64,000 bases of DNA from Thalassotalea_H sp040779345 (GCA_040779345.1 JBFONU010000002.1:62001-126000); one strand, 5' to 3'; shown: positions 52,354-62,203, numbered from the stretch's first letter. Program-made: numbers and translations. The notes: a model not told the origin generated them from the letters alone.

Positions 52354-52456
52354 ACATACATGAAATGAGGCTCCTGCAATTTCAAAATACCGTACATCCT
52401 GTACATACATGAAATGAGGCTCCTGCAATTTCAAAATACCGTACATCCTGTACATA
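52354..52456. repeat. 49-bp tandem repeat, about two copies
   Basis: Two copies with a 49-base period contain ATGAAATGAGGCTCCTGCAA and then TTTCAAAATACCGTACATCC, ending with a third partial ACATA. The inner GTACATCCTGTAC is itself a near-palindrome. I recall GTACAGGATGTACGGTA-type elements dispersed in Colwellia and related genomes. Confidence 0.85.
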
Positions 52457-52480
52457 AAAAGGTGGGCTAAGCCCACCTTT
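52456..52480 (-). terminator. rho-independent terminator of the ABC permease operon
   Basis: AAAGGTGGGC and GCCCACCTTT form a perfect 10-bp stem. On the minus strand it is followed by a T-run. It lies 28 bases after the permease stop codon. Confidence 0.85.
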
Positions 52481-52508
52481 GTTACGGTTAATAATAACGG
52501 CTTATTTG

Positions 52509-54962
52509 CTAATCACTACCGCGCAAAGTAAATATCGCTGGTTTGTTAATATACTGCCTTAATGGCCAGTAACAGGCAAACAAGGTCACTAAAATAATTA
52601 GTATTAAACTGGCTATGATCATAGGTAATACTTGCCATGAAAGAAATGGCTGTATGTATTCACTCAAGCTGATATAGGCTAGAGCAAATAATACAACACT
52701 TCCAACAAAGCCAACTAATACTGCTTTGGTATTATCGGTAATAATTAATGAGATTAGATGGTTACGTGTCGCACCAATTGCCATTCGTGCACCTAGCTCA
52801 AATTTTCTTAGTTGAGTGCCGTAACTTAAAATTCCATATAAACCGATACCCGCAAGTAAAAATACTAAACTGGCTAAAATAGCGGTTGTGACAGCAGTAG
52901 TTATTTCAGCAAATAAGCTTTGCGTAAGAATATCTGATGCTGCATCGAAACTAAAAACGGAATATCTTGCATCGACATCGCTTAATATTTTACCTAGTTG
53001 TTCACGACTAACAGACTGGCCTGGCTTAAGTTTCAACATAAAGCTTTGCCCACCTAGACCATTTGGTACATAGACTCTCGGCACGCCTGCAGAAGCATCT
53101 TTGCTATCTATTGGGGTATCTCCTGGGATAGAGATATCTTTAACAATACCAATTATTTTTAATGGATCAGGTCGGCCTGTTGAAATTTGCATGCCCAATA
53201 CATCACCATCAGCTTTTAATTGCTTGGCGAATGCTTGGTTAACAATCATCAAGTTATTATTATCTTTGCGATCGGCCAATGTAAAATTGTCGCCTTGTAT
53301 TATTTGCTGCTCGATCATATTGAAGTACCTATGATCTATCCCTTTGAAATATGGCGTATATCTTTCATTGTCAGCTACATTTGTTAATGCTCTAACGCTA
53401 AAACCATCAAGAGGTGAATTGCCCTGAGCAAGAGACTCCACTTGCGGTAAAGCTTCTAATTTTTCCATTATCTCAGCCATCAATGGGATAGCTTCTTCTT
53501 GACTAGGAAAGTTAGTGGATGAAAAATTTAAGATTAACGTTGAAATATCTTTAGTTTCAAAACCTATTGGTGCGTTAATGGTTTTTACAGCATCTTTGAG
53601 CAAACTAAAGTTGGCAAATACCAATACGGTTGCTAAGGCAACTTGGCTGGCAATTAATACCTGACGAACCTTCTTAGATACTTGTAAACCACTGCCCTTA
53701 CCACTACTTTGTAGCATGGAATTTAATGCACGGTAATTGATCATCCAAGTACTTAATTTTGCAAAAAATAATGCAAAAATTATGGTGATTAAAACAGCAC
53801 AGGAAAAGGTGAACGGGTTAAGCGCTAATTCATTAACACGAGGGAGAACAGCCCCTAAGTATTGCTGCATAACATAAAAACCTGTTTGGGCAATCACTAA
53901 GGCAAGTATGATCGACAGAGACATTAATATTGTCGTCTCAGCAAGCATTCCTTTAAATAAATGTGTTTTGGTTGCACCAATGGCCGCTTGAATTGCCATC
54001 TGGCGTTGTTTTTCAGCGGTACGCGACATAAATAAATTAGATATATTGGCACAAGCAATAAGCACTAAACCAATCACACCTGCGAGTAACATTACCGCAA
54101 TTGATTCACTGTCACCTAAAATGACTTCTTTAACTGAGCGAACCCCCATTTTTATTGACCAACCTTTGAAAAAACCAATTTCAGCAACACCTTCTTGCCA
54201 GCGGTCACTGACCAAAGGGGTTAAAATTTGTTTTGCTTGGCTTGGGCTAAGACCGTCTTTTAACTTACCAATAAATTTAAGTCCGCCATTAATATTACCA
54301 AAACTTTGTCGTTGGCGCTCACCTGCATGGTTGAAGTCCCATGGCAACCAAACGTGTGTTTCTCTACCTGTTTCAGCCAACTCAGGTTCTACAAAATTTT
54401 CAGCTAATACACCAATAACGCGATAACTAATACCACTTAAATTAATTTTCTGTTCAAGTATATCAGCACTGCCTTGATACTCATTCTGCCAAGTGTTATA
54501 GCTCAATAATGCCACAGGGTTGCTGGTTTCTAGCGCTTCACTGCCTTCAAATACTCTTCCTAGTGCCATAGGAGAAGCTAAAATTTGATGCAGTTCAGGC
54601 GTTACAAACGTGATATTTACCAGTGGTTGGCCACTATGCGAGATAATGACATCTTGACCATAGCTTAGCATTGCTGCCTGCTCAAAAGCTTCTTTGCTTT
54701 TGTATAAGTGCACTAATCCAGGATAAGTATAAGCAACAGCTTTGCTTTCTTTTTTGGCTCCGATCAGTTCATGTTCGGCAACAAATAGGCGATCTTGTTC
54801 TGGATAGGGTAATGGCTCAACGAGTAATAAATAATTAAGGGTGACAGCACATAACAAGGCACCTAAGGTTATACCCATTGTCATTAATACGGTTAATATA
54901 AAGCCAGGTTTCTTTTTCAGGCTGGCCCAAGCCTGTTTATGTTGACGGGTGAATGTTCTCAT
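52509..54962 (-). CDS. MacB/FtsX-type ABC transporter permease
   Basis: This 817-residue permease has an N-terminal membrane helix (GFILTVLMTMGITLGALLCAV) and a large periplasmic MacB-PCD-like domain. Two FtsX four-helix cores follow, one near AVMLLAGVIGLVLIACANISNLFMSRTAEKQRQMAIQAAIGATK (shortened view) and one near LGARMAIGATRNHL. This duplicated-FtsX layout is that of ADOP-type permeases. It would use periplasmic mechanotransmission, with the fusion protein, to export a peptide or lipophilic compound. It overlaps the upstream ATPase gene by 4 bases (ATGA). Confidence 0.92.
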   Translation of the reverse strand: MRTFTRQHKQAWASLKKKPGFILTVLMTMGITLGALLCAVTLNYLLLVEPLPYPEQDRLFVAEHELIGAKKESKAVAYTYPGLVHLYKSKEAFEQAAMLSYGQDVIISHSGQPLVNITFVTPELHQILASPMALGRVFEGSEALETSNPVALLSYNTWQNEYQGSADILEQKINLSGISYRVIGVLAENFVEPELAETGRETHVWLPWDFNHAGERQRQSFGNINGGLKFIGKLKDGLSPSQAKQILTPLVSDRWQEGVAEIGFFKGWSIKMGVRSVKEVILGDSESIAVMLLAGVIGLVLIACANISNLFMSRTAEKQRQMAIQAAIGATKTHLFKGMLAETTILMSLSIILALVIAQTGFYVMQQYLGAVLPRVNELALNPFTFSCAVLITIIFALFFAKLSTWMINYRALNSMLQSSGKGSGLQVSKKVRQVLIASQVALATVLVFANFSLLKDAVKTINAPIGFETKDISTLILNFSSTNFPSQEEAIPLMAEIMEKLEALPQVESLAQGNSPLDGFSVRALTNVADNERYTPYFKGIDHRYFNMIEQQIIQGDNFTLADRKDNNNLMIVNQAFAKQLKADGDVLGMQISTGRPDPLKIIGIVKDISIPGDTPIDSKDASAGVPRVYVPNGLGGQSFMLKLKPGQSVSREQLGKILSDVDARYSVFSFDAASDILTQSLFAEITTAVTTAILASLVFLLAGIGLYGILSYGTQLRKFELGARMAIGATRNHLISLIITDNTKAVLVGFVGSVVLFALAYISLSEYIQPFLSWQVLPMIIASLILIILVTLFACYWPLRQYINKPAIFTLRGSD

Positions 54963-55663
54963 ACTGCCACCTTTAACGTTTCGTCTTTGATAATTTGGCC
55001 ATCAAGAAGTTTAAGTTGAATATTTGCCATATCTGCATAACGTGCATCGTGAGTTACCATACAGATGGTGGTGCCATTTTTATTCAGTTCAGCTAATACC
55101 GCCATGACGGTGTCGCCACTTTTAGAATCTAGGTTACCGGTTGGTTCATCAACAAGTAATATCGCAGGGTCGGCAACTAAAGCGCGAGCAATCGCAATAC
55201 GTTGTTGTTGTCCACCTGACAATTGATTGGGTTTATGATCGGCTCTATGGCTCATTTCGACCATTTTTAAGCAAGCCTCTACCCTTTCTTTGATAAACTC
55301 TTCTGTTGGTAGCTCCTTTTTGTATTGCAAAGGTAATGCTACGTTATCAAAGACTGATAGTTCATCAATAAGATTAAATGATTGAAAAACAAAACCAATT
55401 TTTTCATTGCGAATACGAGCAGCGTCGTCTAATGAAAGGTTACTGACCTCAACGCCCTCAATAGAATAACTGCCTGAGCTCGACATATCTAATAGGCCTA
55501 ATAAAGAAAGTAAGGTCGATTTACCACAGCCAGATGGCCCCGCAATAGAGACATATTCCCCCGCGCGGATAATAATATTGACATCTTTCAGTGCGTGAGT
55601 TTCAACATCATCTGTTTCAAAAACTTTACCAATATTTTTCATTTCTATCTTTATATCTGACAT
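54959..55663 (-). CDS. MacB/LolD-type ABC ATPase
   Basis: The 234-residue ATPase has a canonical Walker A (GPSGCGKST), Q-loop FQSFNL, signature LSGGQQQRIAIARAL, Walker B ILLVDEPTGNLDSK and switch His (MVTHD). It overlaps the permease start by 4 bases and follows the fusion-protein gene by 70 bases, so it is the working ATPase of this operon. AGGAAA lies upstream of the ATG. Confidence 0.94.
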   Translation of the reverse strand: MSDIKIEMKNIGKVFETDDVETHALKDVNIIIRAGEYVSIAGPSGCGKSTLLSLLGLLDMSSSGSYSIEGVEVSNLSLDDAARIRNEKIGFVFQSFNLIDELSVFDNVALPLQYKKELPTEEFIKERVEACLKMVEMSHRADHKPNQLSGGQQQRIAIARALVADPAILLVDEPTGNLDSKSGDTVMAVLAELNKNGTTICMVTHDARYADMANIQLKLLDGQIIKDETLKVAV

Positions 55664-55733
55664 ATTATTTTTTCCTTTCTCGGGTATTATTTTTTTAACG
55701 TTTGATTGATTAGTGTTAAACGTTAAGTCGTAT

Positions 55734-56987
55734 TTAATAATTCTCTATGGTTAATTCTGCTTTTTTCAGTAATGACATGTCTGACACAATGAACGTATCA
55801 TTAACTTTGCCACCTTCAATAATTTCTATATAGCGACCCGCTTCTTTACCGAACGTTACTTGGGTTCTATTGGCATAGTTCTTTGAGTCATCAAGTCGAA
55901 ATAAGCTGGTATTGGAATTTTCTTGGCTATTAACTGGTCGCTCTATATAAGTGATATTGGGAAGCGTGTCGGTAATAATAACGGCATCAACGCTTAACTG
56001 TGGACGAGCGCTGGCGGGAAGAACATCAGGCAATGCTATTTCAACTTCTACCGTATTGTCTACTACGACGGGGTCAATACGTGAAACTGAGCCAATAATT
56101 TCGTCACGACGTGTATCTACGATGGCTTTTTGACCGATGAATATTTGTTGTGCTTTACTTTGCGGCACTCTAACTAAAGCGATAAGGTCTTGAACACTGC
56201 CGATCAGGGCAATTTCTTGACCTGCAGCTAAGCTTTGACCAAGTTCAACCGAAAGGCGCTGTAACACACCGTCAAATCCTGCTTTAATTGTTAAGCGATC
56301 AAGACGATTTTGCGCTATCTCCAATTGCCCTTCTTGTTGTTTAATTTGTTCGAGTTGAATATTAATGGCTTCTTGATTCACTAATTTGAGCGCGGCAGTT
56401 CGTTGCTGGTGAATTTTTAATCGCTTTTTAAGTTGCGCTTCTTGTACAAGACTCTCTTTATAGTCTAACGCAGAGACTATGCCTGATTTAATTAAACCTG
56501 ATTGTGCCTCTAATTTTACCTTTGCTGTTTCGTAACGAGCTTCCATTTCGGCAAAATTGCCACTTTCATTGAGAATTTCACGCTCTTGGTTCAATTTTAA
56601 CTGGCGAAGGTTAGCTTTACGTTGTGAAAGCTCTTGAGTGGCACTATCAACCTGTTGCTGTAATTCAGGATTAGCTAGTTGCACAATAACACTGCCAGCA
56701 GTAACGAGCGCGCCAGGTTTAAGCACTATTTCTTGAACGGTGGCATTGGTGAGCGAAGTCACTAGCACTTGTTTGTCTGAACGTAAGGCACCATAGCCTT
56801 CAATTTCTACTTGTAAATCTCCTTGTTTTACTGTGCCAAAAAGCAGATCACTGCGTTTAATCGAAGTATTGCCTGCTTGAGTGCTGACATACCAAGTTAG
56901 CAGAGCCAGCAAGCAAACCGCGATCCCACCAATCATCGGCATTGTTTTGAATTTATTTTGTTTAGGTTTGATTTTTTTCACATCCAT
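55734..56987 (-). CDS. HlyD/MacA-type membrane fusion protein
   Basis: The 417-residue periplasmic adaptor has one N-terminal membrane helix (GIAVCLLALLTWYVST). A lipoyl-like half (LFGTVKQGDLQVEIEGYG and VLKPGALVTAGSVIVQLAN) precedes a coiled-coil hairpin from about residue 115 to 220 (ELSQRKANLRQLKLNQ, then LEQIKQQEGQLEIAQNRL). The second lipoyl half and a barrel follow, with KAGFDGVLQRLSVELGQSLAAGQ. It would link the ABC permease to an outer-membrane channel encoded elsewhere. A candidate sigma-54 promoter lies 54 bases upstream. Confidence 0.93.
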   Translation of the reverse strand: MDVKKIKPKQNKFKTMPMIGGIAVCLLALLTWYVSTQAGNTSIKRSDLLFGTVKQGDLQVEIEGYGALRSDKQVLVTSLTNATVQEIVLKPGALVTAGSVIVQLANPELQQQVDSATQELSQRKANLRQLKLNQEREILNESGNFAEMEARYETAKVKLEAQSGLIKSGIVSALDYKESLVQEAQLKKRLKIHQQRTAALKLVNQEAINIQLEQIKQQEGQLEIAQNRLDRLTIKAGFDGVLQRLSVELGQSLAAGQEIALIGSVQDLIALVRVPQSKAQQIFIGQKAIVDTRRDEIIGSVSRIDPVVVDNTVEVEIALPDVLPASARPQLSVDAVIITDTLPNITYIERPVNSQENSNTSLFRLDDSKNYANRTQVTFGKEAGRYIEIIEGGKVNDTFIVSDMSLLKKAELTIENY

Positions 56988-57040
56988 TTAACAGATACCT
57001 TGATTAAATATTTGATTTATAGCGTTCGTGACAAGGTAGT

Positions 57041-57056
57041 AGCTATTTTTATGCCA
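57041..57056 (-). promoter_or_regulatory. candidate sigma-54 promoter
   Basis: The minus strand reads TGGCATAAAAATAGCT, with GG and GC exactly ten bases apart, fitting the TGGCAC-N5-TTGC pattern at most key positions. It is 54 bases before the fusion-protein start and near a gene for an NtrC-type activator, so context supports it. Confidence 0.55.
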
Positions 57057-57248
57057 ACTTAAAATAACCTTTAAATACAGTTGGTTATATTTTTAATTGA
57101 CATAAGTGCTATGGAATTAGTTCGCAGGTGAACTACTTTGATTCAAATTGAGACAGGTGTTAAAAAAGAGCAGAAATTTTATTATTGTGTTTAGGCATGA
57201 CAAGATGGTGGCGATCACAATAAGGAAACGTTTGTTAAAAAACCATCA

Positions 57249-58541
57249 TCATTTATCTACTGTTTTCATAGGGAGGTAGATAGAAACGGTTACCCCGGCT
57301 GAGTTTGTATTATTAACTAGGCTTATTGTACCTTTGTGGTGTTCAATGATATTACGACAAAAACTTAATCCGATGCCTTGGCCATTTTGTTTAGTTGAAT
57401 AAAGAGGCACAAAGAGATTATCCATATTCGCGAAGCCATGCCCACTGTCGATTACTTCAATGAGCGTTCTGTTGTCTTTTTCACTAAATTTCAGTTTTAT
57501 TATGTCGTCCGGTTGAGAAGCTTCATATGCATTTTTGATAATGTTTAATAACACTTGTTCAATAAAAGCGGGATCTGCCCAAAAGCTATGAGTTGTTATC
57601 TCTACTTCTAAGTGAATATCTTTAAGTAAATTTTGGATACGCTTGGTGATGTTGTTCACTGATAGCATTTGGCAATTTAAATGAAATGGCTTAGTGATAG
57701 ATGCATAACGACTAACAAAGTCTTGTAAGTGCTGGCACCTTTCGTTGATCACAGTTAATGCCTGTTTATCTCTTTGTGATTCTGATTTATGGCTCAATCC
57801 TTGTGCTAATGCTGAGACAGGGGTTAATGAATTGCGGATCTCATGGCCAAGCACCCTAATGAGTTGTTGCCATGCATTGAGTTGATTTTCTCGTAATGCC
57901 GATTCAATATTCACAAATACCATTAATAGATGAGTTTGACCTTGATCGATAAATTCACTGTGACGAATTTGCCATTTTTTATCACGTTGTTTTTCTTTAA
58001 ATCGCCAATCGTTATCAACAAACTCAAGCCCTAATAACCCTGGTGAAGAGTGTCTAAAAATTTGCCAAGGTTGAGGAAATAATTCATTAAAGGCACTATT
58101 TGCATAAGTCAGTTGTGGTTGTTGGTCAAAGACTAAAATGGGGCTGTCTAATTGCTCTATTAACCGGTAAACAAGAAAAATATGTTGATCGTAACGCGAC
58201 TTGAGTAATTGTAAATGAGTACTTAAATTTTCAAGATCATGATGAAATGTGATGACCTTACCTTCACTAAAAGCCGGCTTTGCATATTGGCAATAATCAT
58301 CATTATGGACAGCCTCAAGATGCATACTGGCACGTTTAAAGGCAATGAGGGTTCTTTTGTAAATATAAGAAAAGATCAGCCACAAAATATAGGTGATGCC
58401 AGCGCTTGATAGGCCAATATTTAGGTATGACCATTGTTGTGTTAGCCCTATCACTCCCAATAAACAGACAATTAAAACACTGGTGAAAATAAAGCCGGTC
58501 TTTAATAGCTGTTCTAGCGATTTAAAGGTCAAAATTTTCAT
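57249..58541 (-). CDS. membrane sensor histidine kinase
   Basis: The 430-residue kinase has two N-terminal membrane helices (FIFTSVLIVCLLGVIGLTQ and LSSAGITYILWLIFSYIY) with almost no periplasmic loop. A PAS-like domain (LDSPILVFDQQPQLTYANSAFNELFP) follows, then the H-box QLIRVLGHEIRNSLTPVSALAQ. The ATPase domain shows the N box (NIIKNAYEAS), IEVIDSGHGF and GQGIGLSF. It resembles NtrY-type kinases. It is encoded 57 bases downstream of the NtrC-type response regulator and next to the ABC exporter it probably helps control, perhaps sensing membrane stress. Confidence 0.92.
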   Translation of the reverse strand: MKILTFKSLEQLLKTGFIFTSVLIVCLLGVIGLTQQWSYLNIGLSSAGITYILWLIFSYIYKRTLIAFKRASMHLEAVHNDDYCQYAKPAFSEGKVITFHHDLENLSTHLQLLKSRYDQHIFLVYRLIEQLDSPILVFDQQPQLTYANSAFNELFPQPWQIFRHSSPGLLGLEFVDNDWRFKEKQRDKKWQIRHSEFIDQGQTHLLMVFVNIESALRENQLNAWQQLIRVLGHEIRNSLTPVSALAQGLSHKSESQRDKQALTVINERCQHLQDFVSRYASITKPFHLNCQMLSVNNITKRIQNLLKDIHLEVEITTHSFWADPAFIEQVLLNIIKNAYEASQPDDIIKLKFSEKDNRTLIEVIDSGHGFANMDNLFVPLYSTKQNGQGIGLSFCRNIIEHHKGTISLVNNTNSAGVTVSIYLPMKTVDK

Positions 58542-58598
58542 TGTCTAACACGCTGTTCGCTCACTTTTGATGGGTGAACACCAACCACTAGTTGAGTA

Positions 58599-59966
58599 TT
58601 ATTCATGAATTTTGAGGTGCTCTTTAATGCCATATTTTTCTAATCGACGGTACATGGTTGATTTTGTCAATCCTAGCATTATCCCTGCTTTAGGCACATT
58701 ATTATGATTTAATTCGAGCGCTTGTTTGATAAGTATTTGTTCTGCTTCATCTAATGTCATCATAGGAAGATTATTATTTTGTTTAAGGTTAGAAAGGTGT
58801 AAATCTTCTGATTGCAAATTACTGCTCTGTGCTAATAATACTGCACGCTCCATTAAATGGCTCATTTCTCTCACATTTCCAGGCCAATGATATTCTTCTA
58901 ATGCCTTTAATGCACAAGGTGCTAGGGTTAATTCTTCACGATTATATTTTTTACCATGCAGGGCAATAAAATGGTTAGCGAGTGGGATAATATCGTTAAA
59001 CCGTTCTTTTAATGAGGGCACTCTAAGTTCAATAGTATTTAGGCGAAAATACAGATCTTCCCTAAAAATACCGTCACTTATCAACTGACTGATATTACCA
59101 TTGGTAGCGCTGATGATCCGGCTATCTGCATGTTGAGTTTGACTCGAACCTAAGACTTCGTACTCTCCAGATTCTAAAACACGTAACAATTTTGCTTGTT
59201 GAGATTGAGGAATATTGGCTATTTCATCTAAAAATAGTGAGCCTTGCTTTGCAAGTTCAAATCGACCAATACGAGTTTCTTTAGCATCAGTGAATGCGCC
59301 TTTTTTGTGCCCGAACATTTCGCTTTCAAATAAAGATTCAGAAATTGCTCCCATGTTGACTGAAATAAAGGCATTAGAGGAACGAGCTGATTGTTGATGT
59401 ATTCGTTGAGCTAAATGACTTTTCCCCGTGCCATTATCGCCGGTTAGTAGGATGCTGGCGTCAGTTGCTGCAACTGAATCTATTTGATTGAGTAATTTTT
59501 CCATTACTTCTGATCGCCAGAGAAAGTCTGGCTCATTAGTCGTTTCCAACTGTTGTTTAAGCTTTTGATTTTGTACTTGCAGACCCGTCATTTTTAACTG
59601 TTGATTGATTATTTGAAGTAATCGTTGATTATTCCAAGGCTTTTCAACAAAATCACAGGCACCTAAGCGCATAGCACTTACGGCTAAATCAACATTAGAC
59701 CATCCCGTCATAGCAATAACTGGCATTACAAAGTCGGACTTATTCAGCCAAGTTAAAAAGCGCAAACCTTCTTCACCAGAGGTAGTATCTAGGGAAAAGT
59801 TCATATCCAGTAAAATTAAATCGACGTTGTTTTCGGCCAATATTGTTTGAGCATAATGGTGGTTTTCAGCTTCAAGTACACAAAAACCTTGATCTTCTAA
59901 AATAAAGGCGGCACTTAAACGAATTTCTGGACTGTCATCGACAACCAATATTTGCGGCTTAGACAT
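58599..59966 (-). CDS. NtrC-family sigma-54-dependent response regulator
   Basis: The 455-residue protein has a receiver domain (ILVVDDSPEI, phosphorylation Asp in DLILLDMNF and conserved Lys in DFVEKPW). An AAA+ domain follows, with Walker A GDNGTGKSH and the sigma-54 loop G223-A-F-T-D-A. Further motifs are GSLFLDEIANIP and LRVLESGEYEVLG. A Fis-type helix-turn-helix closes the protein (NVPKAGIMLGLTKSTMYRRLEKYGI). The sigma-54 loop is GAFTDA rather than the standard GAFTGA, a variant present in some members. Pairing with the kinase gene 57 bases away and a sigma-54-like promoter before the exporter fits a dedicated regulatory circuit. Confidence 0.94.
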   Translation of the reverse strand: MSKPQILVVDDSPEIRLSAAFILEDQGFCVLEAENHHYAQTILAENNVDLILLDMNFSLDTTSGEEGLRFLTWLNKSDFVMPVIAMTGWSNVDLAVSAMRLGACDFVEKPWNNQRLLQIINQQLKMTGLQVQNQKLKQQLETTNEPDFLWRSEVMEKLLNQIDSVAATDASILLTGDNGTGKSHLAQRIHQQSARSSNAFISVNMGAISESLFESEMFGHKKGAFTDAKETRIGRFELAKQGSLFLDEIANIPQSQQAKLLRVLESGEYEVLGSSQTQHADSRIISATNGNISQLISDGIFREDLYFRLNTIELRVPSLKERFNDIIPLANHFIALHGKKYNREELTLAPCALKALEEYHWPGNVREMSHLMERAVLLAQSSNLQSEDLHLSNLKQNNNLPMMTLDEAEQILIKQALELNHNNVPKAGIMLGLTKSTMYRRLEKYGIKEHLKIHE

Positions 59967-60187
59967 GATAACTCATTACAATTGCTGATGAATAAGATAA
60001 AGATAATAAGTTGCGAAGCTCTATTGAACAAGACAAATATTGTTACGGTAGATGAATAGCACTTAGATTGTTTAATCAGTGAGTCACTTGATTTCAATCA
60101 ATGAACTCATTGGTTGAAAAATGCACAGTGACTATACTTTTATTGATATATTCTTTTTACAATAAGTTGATAATGGAGAGAGGAACA

Positions 60188-60625
60188 ATGGGAACACCTT
60201 TATACTTAGTCGCTGTTGATGGCAGTGAGTGCAGTAATAGAGCAGTAGAACATGCGATGAATTTAGCAACCATAACCAATGCTAAGGTAAAATTTCTCAC
60301 CGTAAGAGATTGGTCTTATTTACAGCCTGCAGTGGTTGAAGGGATTGCGCCACAGATACTTGACCAAGAAACAGAAACCCTTAACACCATTAATCATATT
60401 CTTGCGCCATTAATAGAGCAATACAATGATGCAGGTGTTGATATCTCAACAGAGTTACTTTGGGGGGATCCAGCTGTTGAAATACAAAAGCAAATTAAAG
60501 ACTTAAACGTTACTATGTTGTTTGTCGGGCGGCAGGGAAAATCACGTATTGTTGATATACTGCTTGGGAGTGTGGCAAATAAACTTGCTCACTTGGTGGA
60601 TATCCCCATTGTATTGGTACCTTAA
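60188..60625 (+). CDS. universal stress protein, UspA family
   Basis: The start at 60188 (145 residues) follows AGAGGA; earlier in-frame ATGs would add an unlikely 29-residue leader. The product begins PLYLVAVDGSECSNRAVEHAM, the Usp nucleotide-binding opening. It ends with VGRQGKSRIVDILLGSVANKLAHLVDIPIVLVP, which carries the G-2x-G-9x-G-S/T ATP-binding motif. It is a single-domain cytoplasmic UspA-like protein made under stress or starvation. Confidence 0.93.
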   Translation: MGTPLYLVAVDGSECSNRAVEHAMNLATITNAKVKFLTVRDWSYLQPAVVEGIAPQILDQETETLNTINHILAPLIEQYNDAGVDISTELLWGDPAVEIQKQIKDLNVTMLFVGRQGKSRIVDILLGSVANKLAHLVDIPIVLVP

Positions 60626-60738
60626 TTAACTTAAAATAATGACTTACTCAATCGTTATAATTATTGGCATTTTCTTTATTTGATGATAAAACACGCCTCA
60701 AGCTCGTTTTTAGTCAATAGTTACTTCGTCATAATTAT

Positions 60739-61530
60739 ATGGAAATTCCCAAGCAATTTAAATTGTCAAAAGAACTTAAGCAATTAATTTTGAACAGTTA
60801 TTTTGCTTGGCTTGTCTATTTTTTCGTGTTTAATATTTATTGCATTTTTTGGCGTGAATATGCCATTGATCTAGAATATAGCTTTATAGATTCATTTATT
60901 TGGTGGGTTAAAGAGTGGAGTATGTGGTTATTATTTACTCCGTTGTTGCTAGTAAGCGTTGAGCACTCAGCTAAAAAACTCTCTTTGATGAATACGACAT
61001 TATTACTCGGTTTTGCGAGCCTCATACTTGCGATTGGTTGTAGAATTTTAATTGACTATCAAGAATACACCATCAATTTGCCTATGGTGATCGTTTCACT
61101 GTTACCCAAATATACCGTGACTTTTTTAATCATCATGTTGTCCTGGTATTTAAAGGTCTTTAGTCATAATACAAAAACGTTTGCTGAAACGGATGAACAA
61201 TCAAAAGCGCAAAGCATAGTTGTTGAGCATCGAGGACTTAGCGTAGACATAGCGGTTAAAGATATTTATTCGATTGTAGCTTCAGGTAATTATGTAGAAA
61301 TATATTGTCAAAATGACATGTATATTAAGCGAGCAACACTTAAACAATTATTAGATATTTTGCCAGCAACGACTTTTATGCAAGTTCATCGAAGTCATAT
61401 TGTTAATGTTGCAAAAATAGCGCGTTTGAACAATACAGAAACAGGTGCTGGCTTAATAACCTTAATGAATAATAGAAACCTTCCTGTAAGTAAAACCTAT
61501 AAGCCAGAACTGAAACGATTCTTAATATAA
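60739..61530 (+). CDS. LytTR-family regulator with membrane sensor domain
   Basis: The 263-residue protein has four hydrophobic segments in its first 145 residues (AWLVYFFVFNIYCIFW, WLLFTPLLLVS, LLLGFASLILAIGC and TVTFLIIMLSWYL). A C-terminal LytTR DNA-binding domain follows (VKDIYSIVASGNYVEIYC, LLDILPATTFMQVHRSHIVNV and NRNLPVSKTYKPEL). It is a one-component membrane regulator rather than a response regulator because no receiver domain is present. The cytochrome b561 gene 115 bases downstream is the likely target; CATTTCAT is repeated at 61549 and 61573 in that gap. Confidence 0.88.
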   Translation: MEIPKQFKLSKELKQLILNSYFAWLVYFFVFNIYCIFWREYAIDLEYSFIDSFIWWVKEWSMWLLFTPLLLVSVEHSAKKLSLMNTTLLLGFASLILAIGCRILIDYQEYTINLPMVIVSLLPKYTVTFLIIMLSWYLKVFSHNTKTFAETDEQSKAQSIVVEHRGLSVDIAVKDIYSIVASGNYVEIYCQNDMYIKRATLKQLLDILPATTFMQVHRSHIVNVAKIARLNNTETGAGLITLMNNRNLPVSKTYKPELKRFLI

Positions 61531-61645
61531 AACGTGATAAGTTTTTTGCATTTCATTGAGCCCATTTTTGGTCATTTCATCCCAAAGTGATAGTTTATGG
61601 GGTTCTCCTTCAATATGATATTTCTCAAATTACGAGGAATTCACG

Positions 61646-62203
61646 ATGAAAAACAATCAACATTTATTTACTAGAGCTATTCATTGGTCAATGGCAATAC
61701 TAACTATCACCATTATTGTGATGGGATTTTATATGGCATATGTTCATGATCTTGCTTTATATCCCTTGCATAAATCTTTAGGGGTTATTGCGTTTGTTTT
61801 TATACTGTTCAGATTATATGCAAGACTGAAAAATCCTTGGCAATCTTCTTCGCTAGGTAGTTCACAAGAAAAACTTGTTCACATCGTCCATTGGCTATTA
61901 TTAGGCTTGCTCTTATTAATGCCCATTTCAGGCATGCTTAATAGTGGTTTTGGTGGCTATGGCATTTCTTTATTTGGTTTGGAGATCATTCCAAGCAATT
62001 TTGACCCATCAGGAAAAGTGATCGCATTTAATGGCGCAATAGCTAACTTAGGTAAACGTTTACATGAAATAAATGGCTATATCTTTTCCGCGTTTATATT
62101 GCTGCATGTCGGGGCCGCTTTAAAGCATCACTTTATCGATAAAGATGACACGCTAAATAGAATGTTAAATCGACAGAGCACAGAGCGCAGAGCAAGCAAC
62201 TAA
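61646..62203 (+). CDS. cytochrome b561 family protein
   Basis: The 185-residue inner-membrane protein has four helices and four histidines placed for two b-type hemes: FTRAIHWSMA, YPLHKSLG, VHIVHWLLLG and ILLHVGAALKHHF. Family members shuttle electrons from quinol to a periplasmic acceptor such as superoxide or peptides. GAGGA precedes the start, and the next gene begins nine bases later, so they form an operon. Confidence 0.92.
   Translation: MKNNQHLFTRAIHWSMAILTITIIVMGFYMAYVHDLALYPLHKSLGVIAFVFILFRLYARLKNPWQSSSLGSSQEKLVHIVHWLLLGLLLLMPISGMLNSGFGGYGISLFGLEIIPSNFDPSGKVIAFNGAIANLGKRLHEINGYIFSAFILLHVGAALKHHFIDKDDTLNRMLNRQSTERRASN

Larger units (their letters stand above)
52201..52508. other. gap with tandem repeat and terminator
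   Basis: This 308-base gap between the second ATPase and the permease contains a 49-bp tandem repeat (52354-52456) and a strong terminator for the permease transcript (52456-52480). A promoter for the second ATPase must lie between them and 52200; none stands out. Confidence 0.5.

Noticed and set aside
61549..61580. LytTR binding direct repeats before cytochrome b561
   Set aside because: CATTTCAT is repeated with a 24-base period. Published LytTR sites tend to have 21-22-base periods, so I noted it in the regulator entry but do not call a site.
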